From Zea mays (Eukaryota > Streptophyta > Magnoliopsida > Poales > Poaceae): DNA of 64,000 nt. The DNA is taken from assembly GCF_902167145.1 (NCBI RefSeq), contig NC_050097.1:229233034-229297033 (forward strand). Reading direction: 5' to 3'. Shown here in pieces: positions 23,615 through 34,923 of this stretch. Position numbers and translations under genes: made by a program. The number at the start of each line of letters is the position of its first letter. The first letter of the stretch is position 1. A model generated the notes under the pieces. The model worked only from the letters and a program-made list of their open reading frames with translations. It ran no database searches and was not told the origin of the DNA.

Positions 23615-26600
23615 TCAGCTCACATATTGTTTCTTGAGCAACTTGGCGCAGAAATCCAAATCGAAGCGCACTTCTGGCGGGTCACCAATGCAATCGAACA
23701 CTGCATCTGCTGTCTCGAAGTCCTCTTCTGCAGTGTAGCTGGAAACATATTTACGGTAGATCTGGTTATAAAATGAGCACCAAAACTATAATCCGGACAA
23801 TCAGCAACATCGGTCATAAAAATATCGTAACACAGAAGTGAGTAAAATGATAGTTTAGATAAATATAAGACTTCTCTGAAATAGGAAAAATAAAGAATAT
23901 AAATTTTTATAAATAAACTGACATGTGGATGATATTGACTCAAATATCTAGCCAAAAAAAAACTCTTTACACCCGTCAGATTAGATATCTAATGTGCAAC
24001 GCATTGCGTGCGAGAAAATTATATCCGTTACACCTCTAGTTGAGCATGTTGTGTATACAAATGGTACGTGAATTTGACATTTCATCTCATAACTAGTCAG
24101 ATTAGAAAAATGGAGTTCTTTGGAAAATAGGAATTGCTTGGAAAAATGGAGTTCCCAAACTAACCCTAATTAGAAAGGTCAACCAATTATTGTCAAGTTA
24201 TAAATTATGCCTGTTAAGGGGCTGTTTGTTTTAATCTCCATCCATGAGGATTGGACCGGATTGAGGCCCCGTTCGATTCATACGGATTAGTTGGCTAGTA
24301 TGATTCCTAGCTGGATTGCTTCTTTAATTTGTATAAAATTTGATTAGCTGGAATGATTCCGAATGCAAGCTCACACAAACGAACAAGTCCTAAGTCGGTT
24401 TAAATTCCTAGCAGTTAATATTCCTCCTAATCCTCCCCAACCCCTATGGAATGGAAATGACTGAACAAAGTCTAAGGGCTTGTTTGGGAGCAAGTGGAAT
24501 AAAGATAATTGAGGGGGCTATAATCCCTTGCTATTCAATTTTGAATAGCAGGTGATTATAGCTCCCTTAATTCCCTCCATTCCGGTTGCTCCCAATCAAG
24601 CCCTAAGTGTTCCGAAAAAGAAAATCTGTACCCGCTTTTTGTTACGATACACTTCATGCCGGCAGCTTTTGCCGCTGCGAGCCCTATAGTACTGTCTTCA
24701 ATAACAACACAGCTGCATGTAAAAGAAGCATTATTAGAAGACGAAAAGACATCAACGATTATGGAAACATCCTAACGTTTACTAATCATTTAGAGTCCAT
24801 CGAGCAAATTTAAGAAGTGTAGAAGTATATGTTGACAAAGAATAATGCAAGTTTGTGCTAATAGCCTAACAAAACCAAGTTAATTATAAGTCGTTTAAAT
24901 ACATCAAAGCTAGGCAGCTAGCAATGCTAAAAAGTTACCACATTATTCGTTGACATGATATTTGCATAAGTAAAAGATAGAATTTGTACAAAAAATGTTC
25001 CTAACATATCTTTCAATACCTTTGTGGATCAACTCCAAGTGTAGTTGCTGCTAATATGTAGATTGCCTGAAAAGAATCATAAAAAAGCACATAATATCTG
25101 ATAGATAAAGGATTTACCAGGTGTAATAAACAAATTGTATGTTAGTCAAAAGGCTACATGAGAAAAGGTTATATTTCTGTCATAAACAAATATAACTAAT
25201 CTTGGGTTGCCACGTAATAGCGTAATTGTTGAAGTGTATAAGAGGATTGTCTACCTTCTTTCAACAACTTAGGTTTTTAGGTTCAACTAGTATGTACATC
25301 TACTCTAACATGGTATCAGAGCCAATTGTCTAAGTTTGAATCCTGATAGAGGCTTAATTTGTGCATCCACCCATTTATTTCCACATTTGTGTTTTTCTCT
25401 CTTGCTGCGTGAGTGAGGATGTTGAAGTGTATAGGTGGATTGTCTAGCTTCTTCCAACAGCTTAAGTTTAGTTTTTGGTTTGAACTGTTTAGTGCATCCA
25501 CTCTAACAGTAATGTGATACCATATAAGGACCCTTTGATGGCACATAACTCAACAGGGAAAGATGGATTAATGCTTAGAGTTTGTTAAACTGTGAAATCA
25601 ACTTACTGGGTCAGGTTTTTTGTGAGGAACCACATCTCCAGCAAATATGGTAATCTTATCAGCTCTATCAGGCCCCAATAAGTACGACACTATTGCTGAA
25701 ACCTGTAATCAGGAAAAAGAACAGTTATAGTTTGCCCTGCTTTAATTGCATAAAATAAGTTTCTTAAGTACTGGCAGTTGGATGTTAAGAGAATGTAAAT
25801 CTTGGTCTGGTGACCTAAAATAACTAAATAATAAATCTTGGATTGTAGAAATGATAGTGACATCTTATAATGCTGCTAAATTTACATTAGATAGCTCATT
25901 TATTTTCTTAAATTTAACATTCAAGTTAGAAAAAATCAACTTATTTTTCTATTTGGCAGGACAAAAACAAATATTATTAGAGAAAATGTTTCATTTGAAC
26001 TGCAAAATTGGCAAAAAGATTTGGCTAAGTAGGGATGAATGGATGATATATGGAAATTTACAGATCTGGTGCCAAGGGAAGGTAATGATCTAGAATGAGA
26101 AGTACTGGGTTGTAAACATCAGCTAAATTTCAACACTTCCCTTTCATTGTTTGAGTTTTGTTATTTCAGTTAGATGTCCTGCTAACTGATCAAATGAATT
26201 TTTCATAACTTCAAACGTTTCACCAACCAATTATTTTCCACAGGATAAAAGTTGACAGAAACTAATGTCCCAGATGTGGAGATATCCATAGTAACTCTAA
26301 CTGCATATAACTAGTAAAAGCACTTGCAGGTGGAAAATGCTTAATTACTTACAGCTTTCTCATTTGATGTACTGCACACTGCAACTTTAACTGCCTTTCC
26401 TAAAGCTTCATCGATTAACCTGTAAAGTTAAAAATCAATCTAGCAGGTAATCGACTAGCTTAATGGTTTTAGCTTTTGTTCTCATGAAGCTAGCTGGTTC
26501 AGATTTGGGTTTCATTGGCGTGTTTTCCAAGTTGATGTATCATGGACTTCAACAAAAGAAATGAAGTTCTTAAGTTCATAATTTCACTGATCCAAAGCAG

Positions 26601-29600
26601 TTTCACCTCGTTTCTTATACTTTTGCCCTTATAGTGTGAATGTGTAATTAGATTGTAAATCGTTGAAGGGAGAAATAAAGTTTCCCAAAGTATAAATGCC
26701 TTGACCATATCATATCATAAGAGTATTAACTTTCATATTCTTTTGGTCATGATCGTTCATAATGAATACAAATAAGATAAAAAGATGCTATTTTAATATA
26801 ACCAAAAGTCCACTTTGTGTGTTTGACCCCCCAAAACATTTCAGTTCAATTTACTCCAAAGTATTTCAGTTTGTTCAATATGTCCCCTCATAAGGTTTGT
26901 TTTACCGTACAATTTGAGTTTTAAGTTCAAATTTTGTAAGGTGGTAGAGGAACATGATTTCTAGTGTGCATTTTTGTATCTCTTGGGTTACTGCTGTGTG
27001 TTACTACACGAAATTCAAAAAAAACATTTGGCATGAAGACTATCATTTTGTTTTACGAGTGACATAAACATTTTATTTCCCCATTATGTTGTATGGCAGA
27101 ATTTCAATTTTCAAATCACTTGTTTCAAGCAGCAAGAAATATTTCTGAATGTCACAGTTTATAGGTTCATTTAAACTGTAGTTAAATTGTAAGGTCAATA
27201 GCTGTTGCAAATATTGACCTTTGAACACCTGGACGGAGAGGAAGCAACTTTTTCTCAATTAGGGCCATGAATAATTCTGTTTTCCTCTTGTGAAGAGAAG
27301 CTATGAACTCCTTTCTTTTGTCATCTGTCTTTGGTGCTTTAGCCGGCCATCCTGTCTGGTTGAAGTAAGCTGTCATCCTGAAAAAAAAAATACAATTGAA
27401 TAAAAAAATCAACGAGTAAGACATCATAAATATTTCAAGTCTAGGAGACGTGAAAATGAAATATGAATATATGATTAATCGTTTAGTTTGATGACACATT
27501 GGCCAATCAAACATCCTATATGTTATTTAAATCTTTGTCTTTTGCAATTTATTTTTCTTCTTTTTTATAAGCAAAATATTTATTAACAGTCACAAATTGA
27601 TAATTAAACTTTTGATATCAACTTTTCTATTAGGTCTATAAAAAGGTGGAATAAATTTGTGTGTTTGTATGGAATCTTTTATTATTGTCAGTTACTGCTA
27701 AATTAGAGCTTTAGTTTTTTCATATTTTGTGGAGACACTTTCATGATAATTTAACAATTAGTCACCTACGTTTTGCTCTTCTCAGTTGATAATAAACACA
27801 TGGACTGAATAGTCCCTAGGAGCAATATTTAATTAAATTTACGCTAGAGATGGAAAATGATCAGAAATTTTTTAAACCATGGACTGATTACAGCATGGTA
27901 GTTGAGTATCTGCAATATCTAAAAAGCCTGATAATCAATATACAAGTAATAAAAATGAATATTCATTGCCTGAACAATGCATGCTAACATACACATCTGT
28001 CTTATGAGACTAAAAACAGATAAATGTGTCTAAGTAAACTTTCAATTGGATATGTGTCTCATGACATGAGAAGAGGCAGTAAAAAGAGATTTTAAAGGAT
28101 GGGATATGTTCAAAGATTTGGCCTTCAATAAGAACGAACGAAAATAGCTATCCAAGTGGATAAACTTAATGATTATCCTTAATTCGACTTGTTTGGGACT
28201 AAAAGATTGTTGTTGTTGGATATGTGTGTCATGCAGAGAGTTTATATTTATGATTTTTTTCATTCAAATTTAGAGGTAATGATTGTAGTGTTTTGTCTTC
28301 TTACTAGATCATGCTTCTTATAGGTGATCAAAATAGATGTGAAGAAATGCTAATCAGTGTTTACAAGTCGTCCGACTAATCGCGATTAACCGCGATTAGT
28401 CGGGCTGGTCACCTGGAAGAGGGCGATTAGGAGGACGACGCGATTAGGATTTCAAGTCGTCCGACTAGTCGTCGACCTGGGCAATTAGTCGTCCGGTCGA
28501 AAGTGTCCTGGTCGTTTCTTGTCGTCACAATTTTGGTATTGGGCTTAACTCTAATTTTTGGCCCATCTACAGTAGCATATATGTTTCCCTGCCCCTCCAG
28601 CAGTAAACCCTCCCAGCCGCCAGTAAACCCTACTCCTCTCCTCTGTCCTCTCTGGTCTCTGTCGACGTCCAGCTCCAGGCGTCTGCCACCGGCGTCCAGT
28701 GCTCCGGCGTCTGTCACCGAGTCAAGAATTCAAGATGAGCTCGTCATCTGAAGGTAGCACCTGCTCTCCCTTCTCTGATTATCTCGCAGTCTCCCTTCCC
28801 TCTATTACCACTGGTAGCACTAGCACCTGAAGGTGCACCTGCAGACCTCTGTTTGAGCAGTCACCCTGAGTTCATCAGTGCGACAGTGCCAGTACCCAGT
28901 AGTAACTGCATTACTGCTAGTCTGCTACTAATTATGACTATATTATTGCAGAAATGCAGTGCTTATATAGTTAATATATAGTTATATACATATACATATG
29001 TCCATAAATCTATAGGACGACTAACAGACGACCAGAGGTCGACCAGGACTGATTAGTCGCCCTAATCGTCGCCCTAATCGCGATTAGGCGCCTGGTCGCT
29101 GCTCTAGCTCGACCAGCTGGTCGCCCGACTTGTAAACATTGATGCTAATAACCAAAGTGAAGTGCTATGTCCTTAATTTCTTAGTATCACATTTACTGTA
29201 AATGATTCTCGTGAACACTAAGGTAATTAAAACTCGGTCGGTAGGTGAAAGACCGTCCCCACGGTATTATATTAAGAAGAAGCTCAATCGGAGCCTCAAC
29301 CGAGAAAGGTCACAAAAGCTTGGCCCTCGTGCAGCATGAGGGTCCACCCCCTATAGGCCAGATCTTTACTCGTGCTTTGAACCCTCCCAGCCCCTACACG
29401 AGGATCCACCCTCCATAGGTCAGTCCATCTCGTGTGCACACAACCAGGGGAACAAGCGAGTGACCTTTTTTAACCTCAGACTAAAATTCGCTATGAGGGT
29501 CCACCCCCTATAGGCCAGATCTTTACTCGTGCTTTGAACCCTCCCAGCCCCTACACGAGGATCCACCCTCCATAGGTCAGTCCATCTCATGTGCACACAA

Positions 29601-31438
29601 CCAGGGGAACAAGCGAGTGACCTTTTTTAACCTCAGACTAAAATTCGCTCCCAGTGGGATTCGAACTCAGGACATGAGGAGTGCTACTCAGACCACCTAA
29701 CCAACTCAGATAGAGGCCCTTTTACGACACTAAGAAGCTAAATGACCATAATATGAGAAGAGTAAGGAGACTGACCTTTCCTTTCCACCACCTATCCTGA
29801 GCAATTCTCCATACAGTTCAACATCCCAGCTGACACCTAATTCCCTCTGTAAATATCAACAAACTTGATCACACACACTTTGAAAGAACAAGAATCGGTA
29901 GATTTAGTTCTTTTAGTGGCATCTCTTAGTCTTAGTTCTTGTAGTGACATCTCTTATATTTAATCAATGATCCTCAAGAATGTACATTAGTCCTTTTATC
30001 CATTAATATTTAGTACATACTAAGCCTTCTCACTAAAGCACATTATTAGTCAATATAAGCCTTTTGATCCACATTATTAGTCAATATAAGCCTTTTGATC
30101 CACATTATTAGTCAATAAGCATTTTGATCATGTCCATGTTTAAGTTTTGATGCAGGATACATCCATCCAAGCAGGCCCATCGAAGTGCGAATAATTGCCG
30201 CTTATTTATGCCATTCACTGTTTTAACTAACTTCTATGTATTGTCTCAATGACTTGTGTGAAATGATGGTTTTAAAATTAAAAACACCAACTATAAATAA
30301 TCTAATATGGCCCAAGGCAAGTGCATGAAGAAAATACATGAAGGCAAGGGATTCCTCCATGTAATGCATTTTTTAAATGCACTACCCGCTTAGGCAAAGG
30401 GTATTTTCTATAAAATGTCCTCGATAAACCAAGCCTATCTCTCATTAAGGGATGCAAGTGGGCTAGCCCATGAACCCACATATAGGCTTAATTTTGCGGG
30501 TTGCTGCAAGTGTACAATGCCAAAACTTAAAGACAGAGATGGCTTTACTCTTTGCCTCATCTCATTTGGTAGAAGGAAAAAAATACTTCTCGTTAACTGA
30601 ACACAGGCTATAGGGGTTCTATCAATCTTTTCTATTTTTTTCTCTAGTTCATCTTATGCTTGTAATAAATATCTAGTTGTACCTTTTCGTTATAGGCTAG
30701 TTTGGAAACTCAAATCCCCTTCAGGATTGGGAGTGATTTGAGTTTCCAACCTAAATTTAAGGGAAAAGACTCATTTTCTGCTATAAAAAACCATCTTATT
30801 TTTAGTTACAACAAAATTAGCTTCATAGCATTAATGCAGTTGCCAGCTTCCAACGGTACCAGGTAAGACTAATTAACTGAAATCCTGCATTGTTGAAAGA
30901 AGATGAACCAAGGTCCTATATTACTAACAAATGTACCATTATTTCAAAATTTCATCAGATGCATTCCAAAGGCATGGTATGAGTCAGTCGTTAGTGGTCA
31001 ACTGCGCTGCAGGAGAAACTTGTCTGAAAAAACAAAGAATGGTCCGTGAGCCACGGGTTCAAATAACTAGGAGCATAGGTACCGCAGAAAAGATTAACAT
31101 AGTGGAAGCAGCTGCATCAAGAAAATGGAGATGAACGGGAGTACGGATGGAAGGAATTGGACCTCGGCGAAGGTTTCGTTGAAGGAGATGCGGTGGCCAT
31201 CCTTCTCAGTGTCCACCAGCACACCATCGCAATCGAACAACAGCGCCGCCGGAAAGGCACCGGCCGGCGCGGCCCTGTCGCCAGCCGCTGCCACGCGCAC
31301 TACCGATGCTCTCCGCCCACTGACGGCGCGGATGCAGCAGACAACGCCGCTTGGGACGGGGCGCGCAATAGAGAAGTTGCTTGCCCGCAGCAGCGTGGAT
31401 GATGCCGCGGCGGGGGCGGCGGCTGCCGCCATTGACAT
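23615..31438 (-). CDS. CBBY: CbbY-type HAD phosphatase, eight exons, plastid
   Basis: Matches the plant CbbY-like protein (Arabidopsis At3g48420). CbbY removes phosphate from xylulose-1,5-bisphosphate, a misfire product that inhibits Rubisco, in the chloroplast stroma. Exons in transcript order: 31438-31163, 29846-29776, 27377-27219, 26419-26353, 25702-25607, 25066-25020, 24712-24632 and 23738-23615. All have GT/AG borders and matching phases, giving 306 residues. Residues 1 to about 55 are an Ala/Ser/Arg-rich transit peptide. HAD motif I is FDCDGVLVDT (D69, D71), motif II CSTSN (about 184-188), motif III VVPHKKPDP (about 215-223) and motif IV VVIEDSTIG (E244, D245). The start at 31438 was chosen because it begins the Ala-rich peptide; the frame is open further upstream to 31621. 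A lysine usual before CVV appears missing at the exon 7 start. Introns 2, 5 and 7 carry transposons. Confidence 0.93.
24219..24472. mobile_element. Nested MITE remnants in CbbY intron 7
   Basis: An inner unit starting GGCCCCGTTCGATTC and ending CGAACAAGTCC (about 24265-24391) sits inside an outer unit starting AGGGGCTGTTTG and resuming with TCGGTTTAAATTCC. Ends are GGGC..GTTTG-like, typical of Tourist or hAT MITEs. The TSDs are unclear. Confidence 0.45.
24476..24603. mobile_element. Tourist MITE in CbbY intron 7
   Basis: A 128-bp element with ends GGGCTTGTTTGGGAGCAAG and CAATCAAGCCC is flanked by TAA on both sides (24473-24475 and 24604-24606). The interior is a near-perfect foldback around TTCAATTTTGAA. 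It sits 25 bp inside the intron from the exon 7 donor on the minus strand. Confidence 0.88.
25227..25508 (+). mobile_element. Intact TRIM/SMART mini LTR retrotransposon in CbbY intron 5
   Basis: The left LTR (25227-25310, 84 bp) and right LTR (25420-25508, 89 bp) both begin TGTTGAAGTGTATA and end CTCTAACA. The left LTR is followed immediately by TGGTATCAGAGCC (25311-25323), the primer-binding site complementary to initiator Met tRNA. A purine-rich GTGAGTGAGGA precedes the right LTR. The whole 282-bp unit is flanked by a perfect 5-bp duplication GTAAT (25222-25226 and 25509-25513). It has no coding capacity. Size and plan fit the small grass LTR elements called SMARTs. Confidence 0.92.
28355..29141. 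mobile_element. Non-autonomous hAT element in CbbY intron 2
   Basis: Inverted ends CAGTGTTTACAAGTCG and CAATGTTTACAAGTCG (right end read in inverse) bound 787 bp. They are flanked by a perfect 8-bp duplication ATGCTAAT (28347-28354 and 29142-29149). Clusters of CGATTAG/CTAATCG-like motifs occur within 150 bp of each end. The middle has a CT-rich leader and a short ATG frame (about 28734), followed by a possible splice donor, perhaps the start of a lost transposase gene. Confidence 0.9.
29223..29726 (-). mobile_element. tRNA-derived SINE with internal duplication, CbbY intron 2
   Basis: On the minus strand the element begins near 29726 and has an A-box-like TGAGTTGGTTAGGTGG (about 29690-29705) and a B box GAGTTCGAATCCCAC, the split pol III promoter of a tRNA. 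It ends in GAGTTTTAATTACC. Flanking direct repeats ACACTAAG (29215-29222 and 29727-29734) are the expected SINE duplication. It shares transcription strand with CbbY. Without the internal duplication the element would be about 347 bp. Confidence 0.82.
29336..29649. repeat. 157-bp tandem duplication inside the SINE
   Basis: Units 29336-29492 and 29493-29649 start ATGAGGGTCCACCCCC and end ACTAAAATTCGCT. The only difference I see is CTCGTGTGC versus CTCATGTGC. Near identity points to a recent duplication. Confidence 0.93.
30039..30129. repeat. 31-bp tandem repeat, about three units, CbbY intron 1
   Basis: The unit runs from CACATTATTAGTC to CTTTTGATC, at 30039, 30070 and 30101. The third copy is shortened by two bases. 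The rest of intron 1 (29847-31162) shows no other clear structure apart from a weak foldback near 30690-30760. Confidence 0.85.
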
Positions 31439-31654
31439 GGCTTTTTTGAGCGGGGATATCGCGCGCCTGTGGCTGAAGATGTGGCGTGAGGATTTTACAG
31501 GTGGCGTTTGGTGTTGTGGGTCTGGAGGGTGGGAAACTGGGAATAGAAATGAGGACAAGAGGAGGAATCTTATCCGACGATTGCTTCCTCTGAAGCCGAA
31601 AAAAAGTAGACTACCCCTCAACTTGTATTGTTGTATTTGGTTCCTAAACTTTTG

Positions 31655-31668
31655 AAGTATATATCTAG
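31655..31668 (-). promoter_or_regulatory. Possible TATA box of CbbY
   Basis: AGATATATACTT on the minus strand lies about 220 bp upstream of the chosen start. It lies at the edge of anonymous AT-rich repeat-like sequence (31620-32003), so the core promoter may be transposon-derived. Assignment is by position only. Confidence 0.35.
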
Positions 31669-34406
31669 ATCCTTGAAATTGTAATATCTAGATTTTTAAA
31701 CTTTTAAAGTTGTATCATTTCGATCCCAGAATATTTATTTAACATGTACATTTCAGTTCTTATAGTATGATTGTGTCATTTGAGTCTCTAAACTTGTTTG
31801 TTTATGTTATCAAAGGTCCAAATTATTTGGACCTGTGATGACACAAAAAACAAGTATATGGATCCAGATGATATAATCATACAAGTATGACAACTAGAAT
31901 GTGCACGTTGAGAGTTTAGGAATCGAGATGATACAACTTCATAAGTTTAGAAACCTAGGCCGAGATGATACAACATTGTAAGTTTAGGAACCGGTAGTGT
32001 ATTTGTTGAGAACCATTTGTGGCACCGGTCACGGTCGAACGGTCCGGCCCTAAGGACTGGATGGTCCGGTCCGCCCATAGGCGCAGATGGTCCGCGAATA
32101 GATCGAATCAGGCGTAACTAATCTCTTTTTCGCGCGAGTGTATCCCTCTAAACCAGCGGTTACTGTTGGGAGACGCCTAGGAATGGGTCCAGACCACTCC
32201 CTATATATAATACAGGGCACGGCCGATTGCAATCACCAACAATCGATCAAACAATCAATATATCTTCCGTTCTTTACATTTTGCCCTAGAAGTATACAAT
32301 AACATAACATTCTCCCTCTAATCTTCACCTCTCTCCTGCTCTACGTCGTTTAGAGGCGTCTTAGGTGGCCTACCGATCCCAAGACAAACCCTAGGATCTC
32401 TCCTCCCTGACGGGTCCCTTTCGGGAGCGAGATCCAGGTACTGTTGGTGAACTTCGTCGCCTCTGAGCACGCACGGACCGTCCTTCCATCAGGCGCGGAC
32501 CGTCCGGCTCGTCGGCAGAAACTCTAGCCTCTGCGCTAGGTTGTGGACCGTCCGACCCTCGCCCATGAGCACCGCCACCAGTACACATTGTAGTGAATGA
32601 CGTCCAGATTGGCGCCAACACACTTTTTGGTGACTCCGCTGGGGAAATCACGTGAAGAGCTATCAGATCGACCCTCAATGGTTGGTTCAAAAGATAGTTC
32701 TGACGTCTCTCCCAACAACATCATCGAGCCGACTATGGAAACTCTACCGGCTGAAGATCAGCAGGAGTTCGAGGAACACAAGGAGCAGCTGATCAAGAAA
32801 GTGCATGCGAAATTTCTGGCCAACTTTAAAGTGGACATGAATCACAAGGTCGTCCGGCAGCGGGCAACTTTAAAGTGGACATGAATCACTCCGACCTGCT
32901 ACAGCTACCCCCAAGGTAAGCGAGACAAATGAAATTCAATCTCTTAGAGCTTACATAGATGAGCAGCGAGACCAAATGCAATAGATCATAGGGGGTACGC
33001 AAAACGATTATAAGAGGCTAGCATGCGCATTTGATAAATCTGTTGCCGTAAATTTTCCTTCGCACGAGGTTGAAACCGGGGAAAACACACACGATTCATC
33101 AGCTACAAATTGACATGACCAATCACAACCCCGTTATGGGATGCTGATAGACACATATCCTGGACAACTACAGTCTCCTATGCAAATCGAGAGTAAACCC
33201 ATCGATCTGTGCATGACCGGACCGTCCGCATGTGAGTGCGGACCGTCCAGGCTAATGGTGGTCTGCCCCATTTTTAGAACCAAATTAATGAGATGCGCCC
33301 TAAGCCGCCATGTCCCACCTAGACCCTAAATGAACAATTCTGATCGTCCGCGCATAGCGCCGGACAGTCCGAATACATTACTGGACGATCCGACCATGCG
33401 GTCGGACAGTATGCGCACGCAGCTAGACGATCCACGTATTTGACTGGACGGTCCGCGCAAAGTACATAGAACCTAATGATAATTATTATTACCCGACTAC
33501 ACATTTGTCAGCCAAACCTCCCGCTGCACCCTGCAGTGCCCCAACACCATAATATCACATCCCAGACATGTGGGGGTGAGTACTTTTCGGTCCCCTCTAG
33601 AAGGTCGAAAAGGGACAACCAGCCATACGAGCCGCATAGAGCAAGCATTAATGTCCCACAAAATCCAAGCTAGTGGGCAGGGAGACAACATAATATCCAA
33701 ACACCCACACCTATGTTGGACTAGAGGGCCGGTGGACTACCATCGGCCGCCATTTACATAGTAAGGGAGGAGATAGTGAGGGCGTTTCGAGATAAGCTCG
33801 GAGTTAGCATGATCCCTGGGGGACAGTGATATCGGAGACCCTATGGTAGCCGATTTGACTATCACTCGTACCCTCAGGGAACTAGGAGACCCAAATTTGC
33901 AATTTTTTTGGTTAACTAAAGCAAAAGCACACACGAACACATAGGCCAGTTCTTAGCACAATTGACACAGAGGCGTTTCACGTTCGTTTATTTTCATTGT
34001 CCATAACAGGGACTGCATTCCCATGGTATGCCACACTGCCTCCTGACTCTATTTTTTCGCGGGGGATTTAGAACAAAATTTTCATGATCATTTTTTCTCC
34101 AGCGATTATGAGTTAGATCTGGTGGATTTAGTGGCTCTGCGACAAGGAAAGGATGAATCGGTTAATGACTACATTCGGAGGTTCTAGGACACAAGAAACC
34201 GATGTTTTCAAATTCACCTGGCAGAAAAACAATTAACAAGACTAGCATTTAATGGAATGCGTTACTATTTAAAGAAAGATTAGAAGGCATTCATTTTTTC
34301 ACGCTAACTCAGTTACATTAGAGGGCTTTGGCTTGTGGAAGTCGAAGCAAAGACATTGCTAAAACGGTTCGTCACAACGTCCATGTGATAGAATGTGACC
34401 AAAGTA

Positions 34407-34923
34407 TAAAGATGGCAATGGGGACCCGATCCCCGATTCCCCATGGGGAATTTCTCTATTAGGGGATGGGAAAGGGGAAGTTTCTTCCCCTATGGGGATG
34501 TAAACGGGGAAAAAGTCTCCCCGACGGGTAGACGGGGACAGGGGTGGGGAAGCAATGTCCATCCCCATTCCCCATGGGGACCCGTTAAATTTACATGTGA
34601 CGATGTTTTCATGTAATAGTTAATGATAAAAATAAATAATTACCTTGTCAAGAGATCATCTGTTATACAAATGTGTTCATTTTGATGTACACATAATGAT
34701 TTTTACAGCTAATAATGTGTATAAGTGACAATATTTTACATTAATAATAAATGAAGTACGATCTAATTATAATTTAAGCGGGGACGGGGATTCTCGACAG
34801 GGATTGGATGGGGAAGAAATATGCCTTGCAAGCGTTCGTGGGGATCCCGTGGGGAAATTTTTTTGTCACGTGGACGGGGATGGAAGTTAAAACCCGACAG
34901 GGAATTCCCCGTTGCCATCCCTA
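34407..34923. mobile_element. hAT element nested in the gypsy gag region
   Basis: Ends TAAAGATGGCAATGGGGA and, inverted, TAGGGATGGCAACGGGGA bound 517 bp. They are flanked by CCAAAGTA (34399-34406) and CCAGAGTA (34924-34931), a 7-of-8 match. Removing it rejoins the flanking gag coding sequence, which supports the borders. GGGGA motifs are packed near both ends and the centre is AT-rich. Confidence 0.85.

Noticed and set aside
25311..25323. TGGTATCAGAGCC read as a PBS of a large copia element.
   Set aside because: Paired short LTRs and GTAAT duplication show it belongs to the 282-bp TRIM.
29650..29726. tRNA gene suggested by A and B boxes.
   Set aside because: It does not form a tRNA cloverleaf and is followed by a SINE body, tail and target duplication.
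31439..31621. In-frame upstream ATG at 31621 as CbbY start.
   Set aside because: The extra 61 residues are not transit-peptide-like and have no family counterpart; the ATG at 31438 starts the Ala/Ser-rich peptide.
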